From: Gemmatimonadaceae bacterium | Lineage (GTDB): Bacteria; Gemmatimonadota; Gemmatimonadetes; Gemmatimonadales; Gemmatimonadaceae | Direction of reading: 5' to 3' | DNA length: 5,487 nucleotides | Assembly (NCBI GenBank): GCA_014379705.1 | Contig: JACMLI010000561.1 | Coordinates: 1-5,487 of the forward strand | Shown here: in pieces, positions 1 to 5,487 of the stretch | Numbering within the stretch: position 1 is the first letter of the stretch | How the letters are laid out: the number at the start of each line of letters is the position of its first letter | Notes under the pieces: generated by a model | The model's database searches: none | Told to the model about the DNA's origin: nothing | Seen by the model: only the letters and a program-made list of their open reading frames with translations | Translations under genes and position numbers: made by a program

Positions 1-11
1 CGCGCCGCTTC

Positions 12-398
12 TTGGCCGCGCGTTCACCGTTTACCGCGCCGGAAATGATCGACCAGAAAGCAAAGGATCTGGGTCGCCTGCTGGGCCAAAGCGACGAATA
101 CAAGGCACTCAAGCGCGCCAACGACGATCTCGGCCAGGACCGCGAAGCCGTCGCCAACCTCCAGCGCATGGATACGCTGCGCAACGACGCACATCGCATG
201 CTCCAGTCCGGCCAGGAGCCCACGCAGGAAATGGAGCAGGAACTCGACCAGCTGCTCGCCAAGGTACAGGTCACCACGGGGTACCAGCGCGCCATCGCCG
301 CGCAGGAGAACTTCGACAAGATGATGATGCAGGTGAACCAGTGGATCGCCGAGGGAATCAAGTCCGGCGCGGCGAGTCCCATCATCACGCTCTCGTAA
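12..398 (+). CDS. YlbF/YmcA (Com_YlbF) family protein, 5' end unresolved
   Basis: Small, highly charged, all-helical protein of the YlbF/YmcA/YheA type. From the ATG at 45 it is 117 residues, close to the length of short family members such as YheA. It shows the family layout: an N-terminal helix with KAKDLGRLLGQSDEYKALKR (ATG numbering about 5-24), a central charged helix (31-55), a loop containing SGQEPT, then a second helical half in which GYQRAIAAQENFDKMM (79-94) matches the usual Y-x-A-E/Q-x-x-hydrophobic segment. In Bacillus, YlbF and YmcA form a complex with YaaT that modulates RNase Y-dependent mRNA processing; sharing that role here is inference. The start is uncertain. TTG at 12 and ATG at 45 are both in frame, neither has a good Shine-Dalgarno sequence, and the frame stays open to the left edge, so the true start may lie outside. 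Its stop is 8 nt before tmk, which suggests co-transcription. Confidence 0.82.
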   Translation: MAARSPFTAPEMIDQKAKDLGRLLGQSDEYKALKRANDDLGQDREAVANLQRMDTLRNDAHRMLQSGQEPTQEMEQELDQLLAKVQVTTGYQRAIAAQENFDKMMMQVNQWIAEGIKSGAASPIITLS

Positions 399-406
399 GG
401 CAAGGC

Positions 407-1084
407 ATGCCCGGCGCGCTCGTGGTGCTCGAGGGGGCCGAGGGCGTCGGCAAGACGACGCAGCTCATCCGGCTCGCCGCGCGCGCGCGGGACGCAGGGA
501 TCGAGGTCGACGTCGTTCGGGAACCCGGAGGCACTCCGCTCGGTGACGAGGTTCGTCGCCTCCTGCTGGATGCCCCGCTGCACATCGTGCCACGCGCCGA
601 GGCCCTCCTGTTCATGGCGTCGCGAGCGCAGCTCGTGGACGACATGATCCGTCCGTCCCTCGAGGCGGGCCGGGTGGTCCTGACAGACCGATTCTTCCTC
701 TCGACCTATGCCTACCAGATCGTGGGGCGTGGCCTCGACGAGGCGTCGATACGGATGACGAATCAGTTCGCGACGGCCGGACTTGTGCCGACCGTCACGC
801 TCCTCATCGACCTGCCCCCCGGGGCCGGTGTGAGTCGTGCGGCCGCACGCAGCGCCCCAGATCGCCTCGAGCGTTCAGGAGACGCCTTTCACCATCGTGT
901 CGCGCTCGCCTTCCGGGAGTTCGCCACGGAGGCGTGGCAGCTGAATCACCCAGAGTGCGGTCCAATCGCCCTCGTGGACGGCTCCGGGAGCGAACAGGAC
1001 GTGGAGGACAGGATCTGGGATCGCCTCGGCCACGTGGATCCTGAAACGTTCCGGGTGGTTCGCGGGTCTCATTCAGGAACATGA
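407..1084 (+). CDS. tmk: Thymidylate kinase (dTMP kinase)
   Basis: Cytosolic P-loop kinase that phosphorylates dTMP to dTDP with ATP, an essential step of dTTP synthesis. It has 225 residues, slightly above the usual 205-215. Visible motifs are Walker A GAEGVGKTT (residues 10-18), the dTMP-site segment REPGGT (38-43), the DR-containing loop DRFFLSTYAYQ (94-104; the common form is DRYxxSSLAYQ, so Phe replaces Tyr at 96), TLLIDLPP (131-138), and a lid with R144, R148 and DRLE (152-155). The P-loop lacks the basic residue of eukaryotic-type enzymes and the lid carries arginines, as in E. coli-like (type II) enzymes. The usual RVR after the lid reads RVA here (164-166). I chose ATG 407 because AAGG at 397-400 lies 6 nt upstream and the P-loop starts at residue 10. 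A longer reading from 341 would overlap the upstream gene and adds unconserved residues. The stop overlaps the next start. Confidence 0.96.
   Translation: MPGALVVLEGAEGVGKTTQLIRLAARARDAGIEVDVVREPGGTPLGDEVRRLLLDAPLHIVPRAEALLFMASRAQLVDDMIRPSLEAGRVVLTDRFFLSTYAYQIVGRGLDEASIRMTNQFATAGLVPTVTLLIDLPPGAGVSRAAARSAPDRLERSGDAFHHRVALAFREFATEAWQLNHPECGPIALVDGSGSEQDVEDRIWDRLGHVDPETFRVVRGSHSGT
1081..1084 (+). other. ATGA stop/start overlap coupling tmk to the S41 protease
   Basis: The tmk stop TGA (1082-1084) is embedded in the ATG (1081-1083) of the protease gene, the classic 4-nt overlap of translationally coupled genes. An AGGA at 1075-1078 lies only 2 nt before the ATG, closer than the usual 5-9 nt, so ribosomes terminating on tmk probably help initiation (inference). 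There is no alternative start just upstream: the protease frame is closed by a TGA at 1042-1044, with no ATG, GTG or TTG between that stop and 1081. Confidence 0.75.
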
Positions 1085-2652
1085 GCTCCTCGCGATCTCG
1101 CGCGGTCGTCGCGCTCGGCATTCTGTCAGGAGCCCTGATCAGCGGAGGGTGGCTCCTCGGCCGCGGATTTTCGAACCCCGCACCCAACGTCCAGCGCGAG
1201 CGCTTGTTCGACAACGTACTGATGCACATCCAGCGGCATTACCTCGATTCGATTCCCACGGGCGCGCTGTTCGAGAAGGCGATGAACGGGTTGCTGGAGG
1301 AACTGGGCGATCCGAACACCGTTTACCTGCCCCCGGACCGACTGAAGCGCCTGACCGAGACAACGACGGGGCTCTACACGGGCGCGGGTGTGCGGGTCGA
1401 CGCTCGCGACGGCGTTCCCACGGTGATCGCCCCGCTGCCTGGGGGACCGGCCGAGCGCGCGGGGCTCCTCTCTGGCGACCGGCTGATCGAGATCGACGGA
1501 CGCAACACGAAGGGCTGGACGGACGACGAAACGCGCATCGCGCTGCGGGGCGCGGTCGGCACGCGCCTTGGACTCCTCGTCGATCGCCCCGGGAGTGCAA
1601 AGCCGTTGAGCGTCGTTCTGGTCCGCGGGGAAGTGCATCGTCAGGCCGTGCGCCGGACCGCGTTGCTCGCCGGCGCCGTCGGCTACGTCGACCTCAAGAT
1701 CTTCTCCGACTCGACGGAGCGTGAACTTTTGCGCGCGGTGGATTCACTTTCGCGCATCGGCATGCGATCGCTGGTTCTGGACCTGCGAGGAAATCCGGGC
1801 GGGCTGGTGACGCAGGGCGTCGCGGTGGCCGACCTCTTTCTCGACCCGCAGCAGAAGATCGTGCGCCTCAAGGGGCGCACCGACGAGACCACGCGCACCT
1901 GGAGCGACACGGCAGCGCAGCGGTGGCCAGACCTTCCCATCGTCGTGCTGGTCGACGAAGGATCAGCCAGCGCCGCGGAGCTGGTCGCGGGTGCCTTGCA
2001 GGACCACGACCGCGCCCTGTTGCTGGGTCGCACGACGTACGGCAAGGGAAGTGCGCAGGCGGTGTTCCAGACGGCCGTGGGCGGCCTCAAGCTCACCACC
2101 GCTCGCTGGTACAGCCCCTCGGGACGCTCGATCGATCGCATCGCTGGCCGTCGAACCGACACCCAGGTCGATCACGACGAAGCGGCGTATCGCACCGATG
2201 CCGGTCGCACCGTCTTTGGCGGTGGCGGGATCGCCCCGGACGTGATTGCGGGTGACACCGCCCGAACGTCCGGCGAACTGGAACTCCAGCGTGCCCTTGG
2301 TGAGCGGGTCACCGAGTTCCGGGATGCCCTCACGGCCTACGCCGTCTCGGTGCGTGGCACGGGACGGGTTGCCTCACCGGACTTCACCGTCACGTCGTCG
2401 ATGCGCGACGCGGCGTGGCAGTTCGTGCGGAGCCGGGGGTTCACCTTCGACCGTGGGATCTACGATCGCGCGGCGACGCTGGTCTCGATCGTCATTGGCC
2501 GGGAGGTCGCACGCCTCGAGTTCGGTTCGCTCGCCGAGGCGCGCCGGGCGATCAACGAGGACGACGTGATCCAGCGCGCGGCGACCATCCTGAGCGGCGT
2601 CCGGCTTCCCCGGGACGTCTTCGCCGGGACGGTCGCCTCGACCCGCGAGTGA
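1081..2652 (+). CDS. S41-family C-terminal processing peptidase (Ctp/Prc type) with PDZ domain
   Basis: Serine protease (523 residues) that acts in the periplasm or at the cell envelope and trims or degrades proteins from their C-termini. Residues about 8-27 are a hydrophobic N-terminal segment after a short basic stretch, so it is an uncleaved anchor or a signal peptide; no clear cleavage site is seen. A helical region (about 38-92, including GLLEELGDPNTVYLPP) precedes a PDZ domain at about 97-172, with the typical PAERAGLLSGDRLIEIDG (123-140). The S41 core follows: GYVDLKIFS (201-209), LVLDLRGNPGGL (231-242), DEGSASAAEL (292-301) with nucleophile Ser297, and YGKGSAQ (320-326) with general base Lys322 and supporting Gln326. 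The Ser-to-Lys spacing of 25 equals that of E. coli Prc. IAPDVIA (384-390) ends the core. A helical C-terminal extension (about 398-523) includes REVARLEFG and the DDVIQRA segment seen in many longer S41 proteins. The substrate cannot be told from sequence. Confidence 0.94.
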   Translation: MSSSRSRAVVALGILSGALISGGWLLGRGFSNPAPNVQRERLFDNVLMHIQRHYLDSIPTGALFEKAMNGLLEELGDPNTVYLPPDRLKRLTETTTGLYTGAGVRVDARDGVPTVIAPLPGGPAERAGLLSGDRLIEIDGRNTKGWTDDETRIALRGAVGTRLGLLVDRPGSAKPLSVVLVRGEVHRQAVRRTALLAGAVGYVDLKIFSDSTERELLRAVDSLSRIGMRSLVLDLRGNPGGLVTQGVAVADLFLDPQQKIVRLKGRTDETTRTWSDTAAQRWPDLPIVVLVDEGSASAAELVAGALQDHDRALLLGRTTYGKGSAQAVFQTAVGGLKLTTARWYSPSGRSIDRIAGRRTDTQVDHDEAAYRTDAGRTVFGGGGIAPDVIAGDTARTSGELELQRALGERVTEFRDALTAYAVSVRGTGRVASPDFTVTSSMRDAAWQFVRSRGFTFDRGIYDRAATLVSIVIGREVARLEFGSLAEARRAINEDDVIQRAATILSGVRLPRDVFAGTVASTRE

Positions 2653-2665
2653 GCGGGCCGGCCGC

Positions 2666-3319
2666 CTAACGAAGGTTGTCGCTGTTGACGACCTTCACGC
2701 CCTTCGGGGGCTTGAAGGAAAAGGCACTCGACGCGACCGTGGCATTCCGCTCGTAGGTCACGATGCGCACGCGGCGCGTGACGCCATTGTTTTCCTGTGC
2801 CTCGAACTGCTGCAGCATGCCGTCGCCGTCGATCCAGACGCGGGCCTTCGTGAAGCCGGCGTCGCCCTTCGGCACGAGGGTGACGGCGCGCGTCGACTTG
2901 CCTCCGATCATGGCCTCACCGGCATCCGAAATCGTGTACCTGGCGCGCGGGTTCGAGAAGAAGGCCCCGATGAGGTCGATGGATCCCTCGAGGTCCGCGG
3001 TGAGCGGCGCGCGAATCACCTGCCCGGGCGTGGAGCTGGGCAGGTAGAGCCACACGAACTTCCCGTCGGAGATGATGACGTCCCCCTTGGGGTCGCTGAA
3101 GCGGAAGGCGAAGCGATCGGGGCGTGACTGCTCGAACTCCCCCTTCGACGGGATCGCGGAGCCGGTGAGCGCATTGGTGATGCTCTGCTCGAACGTCGCC
3201 CGCGCGGTCTTGACGGACGAATACGCCGCGACGGCGCGATCGATCGCCTTGTCCGCGGCGGAGGCCTGCGCGGCAAGGGCGCCGGGCAGCAGCAAGCTCA
3301 AGGAAGTCAGGATTCGCAT
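2666..3319 (-). CDS. lolA: Outer-membrane lipoprotein carrier protein LolA
   Basis: Periplasmic chaperone that receives lipoproteins released by the inner-membrane LolCDE/LolF complex and carries them to the outer membrane. It has 217 residues, a normal family length. Residues 1-21 (MRILTSLSLLLPGALAAQASA) form a signal peptide with probable cleavage after ALA or ASA. The mature part shows the LolA pattern: an N-terminal helix (AIDRAVAAYSSVKTARATFEQ, about 25-45), G-x-F-E-Q-SRPDRFAFRFSDP (60-77), D-G-K-FVWLYLPS (85-95) followed by PGQVIRAPL, the helix IDLIGAFF, KSTRAVTLVPK (141-151), ARVWIDGDGMLQQFE (159-173), and the final FSFKPPKGVKVV (200-211). Together these predict the open beta-barrel with helical lid. 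I chose ATG 3319 for the signal peptide; no good ribosome-binding site precedes it. The frame stays open upstream to a GTG at 3469 that overlaps the preceding stop, but that 50-residue extension looks non-coding. It is last in the leftward run, 146 bp after the MBL gene. Confidence 0.92.
   Translation of the reverse strand: MRILTSLSLLLPGALAAQASAADKAIDRAVAAYSSVKTARATFEQSITNALTGSAIPSKGEFEQSRPDRFAFRFSDPKGDVIISDGKFVWLYLPSSTPGQVIRAPLTADLEGSIDLIGAFFSNPRARYTISDAGEAMIGGKSTRAVTLVPKGDAGFTKARVWIDGDGMLQQFEAQENNGVTRRVRIVTYERNATVASSAFSFKPPKGVKVVNSDNLR
2671..2696. terminator. Stem-loop at the convergent gene junction, candidate bidirectional terminator
   Basis: Left arm GAAGGTTGTC (2671-2680) and right arm GACGACCTTC (2687-2696) pair over 10 bp with one G-U wobble around a 6-nt loop (GCTGTT). 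It begins 18 nt after the protease stop and lies in the last codons of lolA. A smaller stem GCCC/GGGC (2699-2702 with 2708-2711) follows. Neither strand has a T-tract after the stem, so it is not a standard intrinsic terminator. Since it encodes the lolA C-terminus, the pairing could be partly accidental. Confidence 0.35.
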
Positions 3320-3465
3320 GTCGTATGGTTTGTGAATGTCGGCGGATCGAGCAAACGTGGCACTGGGCTCCGATCCACACGTGCGACGAGCTCTCACCCG
3401 TGCACCTCGTCCATCCCGTCTACCCGACCCAAAGTACCCCTTTCCAGCAGGGTGCGTTCCTGCGA
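3320..3465. other. Intergenic spacer upstream of lolA
   Basis: This 146-bp spacer is the only sizeable non-coding stretch in the window, so if lolA has its own promoter it should be here. I looked on the minus strand and found no convincing -35/-10 pair. The only structure is a weak dyad, GACGAG (3385-3390) with CTCGTC (3406-3411), separated by 15 nt. No T-tract terminator for the upstream MBL gene is visible. Confidence 0.5.
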
Positions 3466-4227
3466 TCACGTGACCTGGAACACACTTCCGTCAGCGGCCA
3501 TGTCGACGGGGCCACCATACTCCTCGGCGATGATCGCCCGGATGTCGACGCGCTCCACCGGGGGATAGAAGTGGTTCAGCACCAGGCGTCCCGGGCGGGC
3601 AATCGTCGCGATCGATCGGCACTCCTCGGGCGTCAGGTGCACCGGGACCGCCATCGCGGCGGGGAGAGAGCACTCGAGCAGCAGGATGTTGGCGCCGCTC
3701 GCCCACTCGGCGAAGGGGACGTCCAGCGCCATGTCGCCGGAACAGACCACCCGTCGGCCGCCGGCGCGCACGGAGAAGGCGATGCTCTCCGGCCGATGGG
3801 GCACGCGGCAGGCCTCGATGGTGACGTCACCACCTAACGACAACGGCGTGCGGGGCTCGAGTTCCACGACATGCAGGTCCGGCACGAGGGCGCGCAGGTC
3901 GGCGTCGTGTGCCGCCGCGAGGCGGTCGATGAAGGCGTTGAATCCCACCGGACCAACGAGCGTCACGGGGTTCGAGCGCGGCGGGAGCGTCCCGTATCGC
4001 CACGCCGTCAGCAGGCTCACGAGGTCGAGCGTGTGGTCGGGGTGGAAATGCGTGATGGCGACGTGCGTGATGGTCAGCCAGTCGAGCCCCAGCTGCGCCA
4101 TGCGCCACAACACGCCGCTGCCGCAGTCGACGAGGAGGCGCACGGGGCCCGCTTCCACGAGCGTGCCGCTCTGCACCCGCAGGGGATGCGGAGCGGCCGT
4201 ACCGGTGCCGATCGTCGTGAGGCGCAT
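3466..4227 (-). CDS. Metallo-beta-lactamase-fold hydrolase, RNase Z-like, compact
   Basis: Metal-dependent hydrolase of 253 residues with the RNase Z/arylsulfatase-like version of the MBL fold, probably cytoplasmic because no signal peptide is seen. It opens with the family start LTTIGTGTAAPHPLRVQSG (3-21), then LLVDCGSG (31-38) and the metal motif HFHPDH (60-65). Other likely ligands are His144 (VPHRPES), Asp165 (SGDMALD) and His219 (LNHFYPP). His197 (VHLTPEE) occupies the position of a further conserved histidine of the RNase Z group. All two-metal ligands are therefore present and the enzyme should be active. Canonical bacterial RNase Z is about 300 or more residues and carries a tRNA-binding flexible arm between the HxHxDH motif and the next histidine. 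Only about 79 residues separate them here, so a tRNA 3'-processing role is doubtful and the substrate is unknown. The gene starts 26 nt after the smc stop, with a weak AGG 4 nt before the ATG. Confidence 0.88.
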   Translation of the reverse strand: MRLTTIGTGTAAPHPLRVQSGTLVEAGPVRLLVDCGSGVLWRMAQLGLDWLTITHVAITHFHPDHTLDLVSLLTAWRYGTLPPRSNPVTLVGPVGFNAFIDRLAAAHDADLRALVPDLHVVELEPRTPLSLGGDVTIEACRVPHRPESIAFSVRAGGRRVVCSGDMALDVPFAEWASGANILLLECSLPAAMAVPVHLTPEECRSIATIARPGRLVLNHFYPPVERVDIRAIIAEEYGGPVDMAADGSVFQVT

Positions 4228-4230
4228 GGT

Positions 4231-4244
4231 GCCTGGTGGCAGGC
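4231..4244 (-). promoter_or_regulatory. Small hairpin over the MBL gene ribosome-binding region
   Basis: In the 26-nt spacer between the smc stop and the MBL start, the minus strand reads GCCTG-CCAC-CAGGC, a perfect 5-bp stem with a 4-nt loop. The only nearby Shine-Dalgarno-like AGG lies in its 3' arm, 4 nt before the ATG. If it folds it could make MBL translation depend on ribosomes arriving from smc. It is short enough to be chance. Confidence 0.25.
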
Positions 4245-4253
4245 CTCGCGCGC

Positions 4254-5487
4254 CTACGCGGCCTCGACGCCCTGCGGCTCGACGACCTGCGGCTCCACCA
4301 CCGCATCATCCGCCGCCGGTGACTCGTCCACCGGTGAGCCGCCACGCATCCGCACGCTCACAAGCGACGACACGCCGGGCTCCTGCATCGTCACGCCGTA
4401 CACGGCGTCTGCCGCTTCGGTTGTTGTGCGGGGGTTGTGCGTGATGACGATGAACTGCGTGTTCCCCTTGAACTGGTTCAGCATCCGCACGTAGCGACCG
4501 ATGTTGGCATCATCGAGTGGTGCGTCCACTTCGTCGAGCAGGCAGAACGGGCTCGGCTTGGTGAGGAAGATGCCGAAGAGCAGCGAGAGGGCGACGAGTG
4601 CGCGTTCACCGCTCGAGAGCAGGTGAATGCGCTGCGTGCGCTTGCCGCGCGGCGACGCATGGATCTCGATGTCGCAGTCGAGCGGCAGCTCGGGGTTCTC
4701 CAGGCGAAGGTCGCACTCGCCGCCGCCGAAGAGCGTCATGAAGATCTGGCGGAAGTTCTCGCGGACCTGCGCGAAGGTGGTGAGGAACATCTCGCGGGCG
4801 GTCGTGTCGATCTCGCGGATGGCCAGCGCGAGCTTGTTTCGCGCCTCGGACAGATCATTGCGCTGGCCGGTGAGGAACTCGAAGCGCTTGAGTTCTTCCT
4901 CGTGCTCCTCGATGGCCAGCGGGTTCACGGGGCCGAGCTTCTCGACCTCGTTGCGGAGCTGCTCGGCCTCGGCCCGAAGGACGTCGTCCTCGATGTCGAC
5001 CGGTTCGTAGGACGTGAGCAGGTCCTCCAGTGGGCGACGCCATTCGGTTTCGAGGCGCTCCCGGATCGCCGTGCGCTTGCCCGAAAGTTCAATGAAGCGC
5101 AACTCGGCGTGGTGCAGTGCCCCTTCGCGATCGTGCGCCTCGCGACGCGCGGCGTCGAGGGCGTGCTCGGCGTCCTGCATGGCCTGGTCGGCCTGGCGCA
5201 CATCGTCTTCCGCGCCATGGAGTCGCTGCTCGATGTCGCGCATCACGGCCACGCGGGTGTCCAGGTCGCTGTGCCACTCCTGCAGCTGCGACGCCATCCG
5301 CTGGTCGCTTTCGCCGAGCGTGGAGAGTTCGTCGGCGAGCGCGAGGAGCCGCTGCGCCGCCGTGGCGTGCTCCTGGTCGAGTCGGCCCATGCGATCGGTG
5401 GCCACCTGCAGGCGGGCCCGTAGCTGGGCGAGCGCGACCTGGCCGGTCGTGCGCTCCTCGCGGAGCGCCTCCAGCGACTGCTCGGCC
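4254..5487 (-). CDS. smc: Chromosome segregation ATPase SMC, C-terminal part (cut by window edge)
   Basis: SMC forms dimers that load on and organise the chromosome, working with ScpA and ScpB; neither partner gene is in this window. About 410 residues are visible, roughly the last third of a normal protein near 1,170-1,190. The frame is open to the right edge, so the N-terminal head and hinge are outside. From the edge comes a long coiled-coil arm rich in E, R, Q, A and L with no proline for long stretches, then the conserved GPVNPLAIEE (around 4914-4928), more coil, and the C-lobe of the head: FGGGECDL (GGGE at 4716-4727), the ABC signature reading LSSGE (4605-4619) instead of LSGGE, Walker B FCLLDEVDAPLDDAN (DE at 4530-4535) and the switch histidine in ITHNP (His at 4437-4439). 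A variable acidic tail of about 28 residues follows. The internal GTG at 5405 is not the start. It is upstream of the MBL gene and probably transcribed with it. Confidence 0.96.
   Translation of the reverse strand, partial: AEQSLEALREERTTGQVALAQLRARLQVATDRMGRLDQEHATAAQRLLALADELSTLGESDQRMASQLQEWHSDLDTRVAVMRDIEQRLHGAEDDVRQADQAMQDAEHALDAARREAHDREGALHHAELRFIELSGKRTAIRERLETEWRRPLEDLLTSYEPVDIEDDVLRAEAEQLRNEVEKLGPVNPLAIEEHEEELKRFEFLTGQRNDLSEARNKLALAIREIDTTAREMFLTTFAQVRENFRQIFMTLFGGGECDLRLENPELPLDCDIEIHASPRGKRTQRIHLLSSGERALVALSLLFGIFLTKPSPFCLLDEVDAPLDDANIGRYVRMLNQFKGNTQFIVITHNPRTTTEAADAVYGVTMQEPGVSSLVSVRMRGGSPVDESPAADDAVVEPQVVEPQGVEAA
4271..4300 (-). repeat. Two tandem 15-bp units in the smc 3' end
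   Basis: Units 4271-4285 and 4286-4300 match at 13 of 15 bases and encode the repeat V-V-E-P-Q in the SMC tail (VVEPQVVEPQ). Because 15 is a multiple of 3, unit gain or loss would keep the frame. The repeat lies outside the ATPase head in a low-complexity tail. Confidence 0.7.

Noticed and set aside
341..406. Upstream extension of tmk to a start at 341
   Set aside because: It would overlap the YlbF-family gene by 58 nt and add 22 residues before a P-loop that normally sits near the N-terminus. ATG 407 has a properly spaced AAGG.
3320..3469. N-terminal extension of LolA from GTG 3469
   Set aside because: It would place 50 Arg/Gly-rich residues before a typical signal peptide; the ATG at 3319 fits the family.
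3466..3473. Palindrome TCACGTGA as a possible operator
   Set aside because: It overlaps the MBL stop codon and is an isolated 8-bp palindrome with no second copy or promoter nearby.
3325..3837. Plus-strand open frame crossing the lolA-MBL spacer
   Set aside because: It mostly covers the antisense of the MBL gene, has no recognisable motif and no ribosome-binding site at its start.
3686..4444. Plus-strand open frame of 252 codons opposite the MBL gene and the smc end
   Set aside because: Arg/Pro/Ser/Thr-rich translation with no domain, overlapping two well-supported genes on the other strand; a GC-rich shadow.
4437..5423. Long open frame of 328 codons on the plus strand opposite smc
   Set aside because: It lies entirely antisense to an unmistakable SMC coding region. 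Its stop-free run is expected opposite GC-rich coiled-coil codons, and its translation shows no recognisable family.
1..5487. Mobile elements, CRISPR arrays, tRNA or rRNA genes, phage or defence genes
   Set aside because: No transposase or integrase motifs, terminal inverted repeats, regularly spaced repeats or RNA-gene folds were seen; nearly all of the window is covered by recognisable housekeeping genes.

Overview
The window looks like a piece of a high-GC (roughly two-thirds G+C by eye) diderm bacterial chromosome carrying housekeeping genes. LolA implies an outer membrane. The chromosome-partitioning ATPase is SMC, not MukB, and a YlbF/YmcA-family protein sits next to thymidylate kinase. 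That combination and the codon style suggest Gemmatimonadota (Gemmatimonas-like), but this is inference from gene content and was not tested by a search.

Layout: positions 1-2652 hold a tightly packed rightward run of three genes. These are a YlbF-family small helical protein (5' end unresolved at the window edge), thymidylate kinase (tmk, start at 407, 8 nt after the previous stop) and an S41-family carboxy-terminal processing protease, whose ATG overlaps the tmk stop by 4 nt. Positions 2666-5487 hold a leftward run: the C-terminal third of smc (cut by the right edge), a small RNase Z-like metallo-beta-lactamase-fold hydrolase, and lolA. The two runs converge with only 13 bp between stop codons. 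A 10-bp stem-loop lies just inside the lolA 3' end and could serve as a terminator.

The rightward run combines nucleotide metabolism (dTMP to dTDP), a probable RNA-decay or regulatory accessory factor, and cell-envelope proteolysis. The leftward run combines chromosome organisation, an unassigned hydrolase, and periplasmic lipoprotein transport. The genes look co-transcribed because they are packed together, not because they form one pathway.

I found no mobile element, CRISPR array, tRNA, rRNA, phage gene or defence gene, and nothing amounting to a new biological system. The points worth a second look are small: an LSSGE signature motif in SMC, a compact MBL enzyme without room for the RNase Z arm, repeated CGATCGATCG palindromes, and a YlbF-family protein in an apparent diderm.
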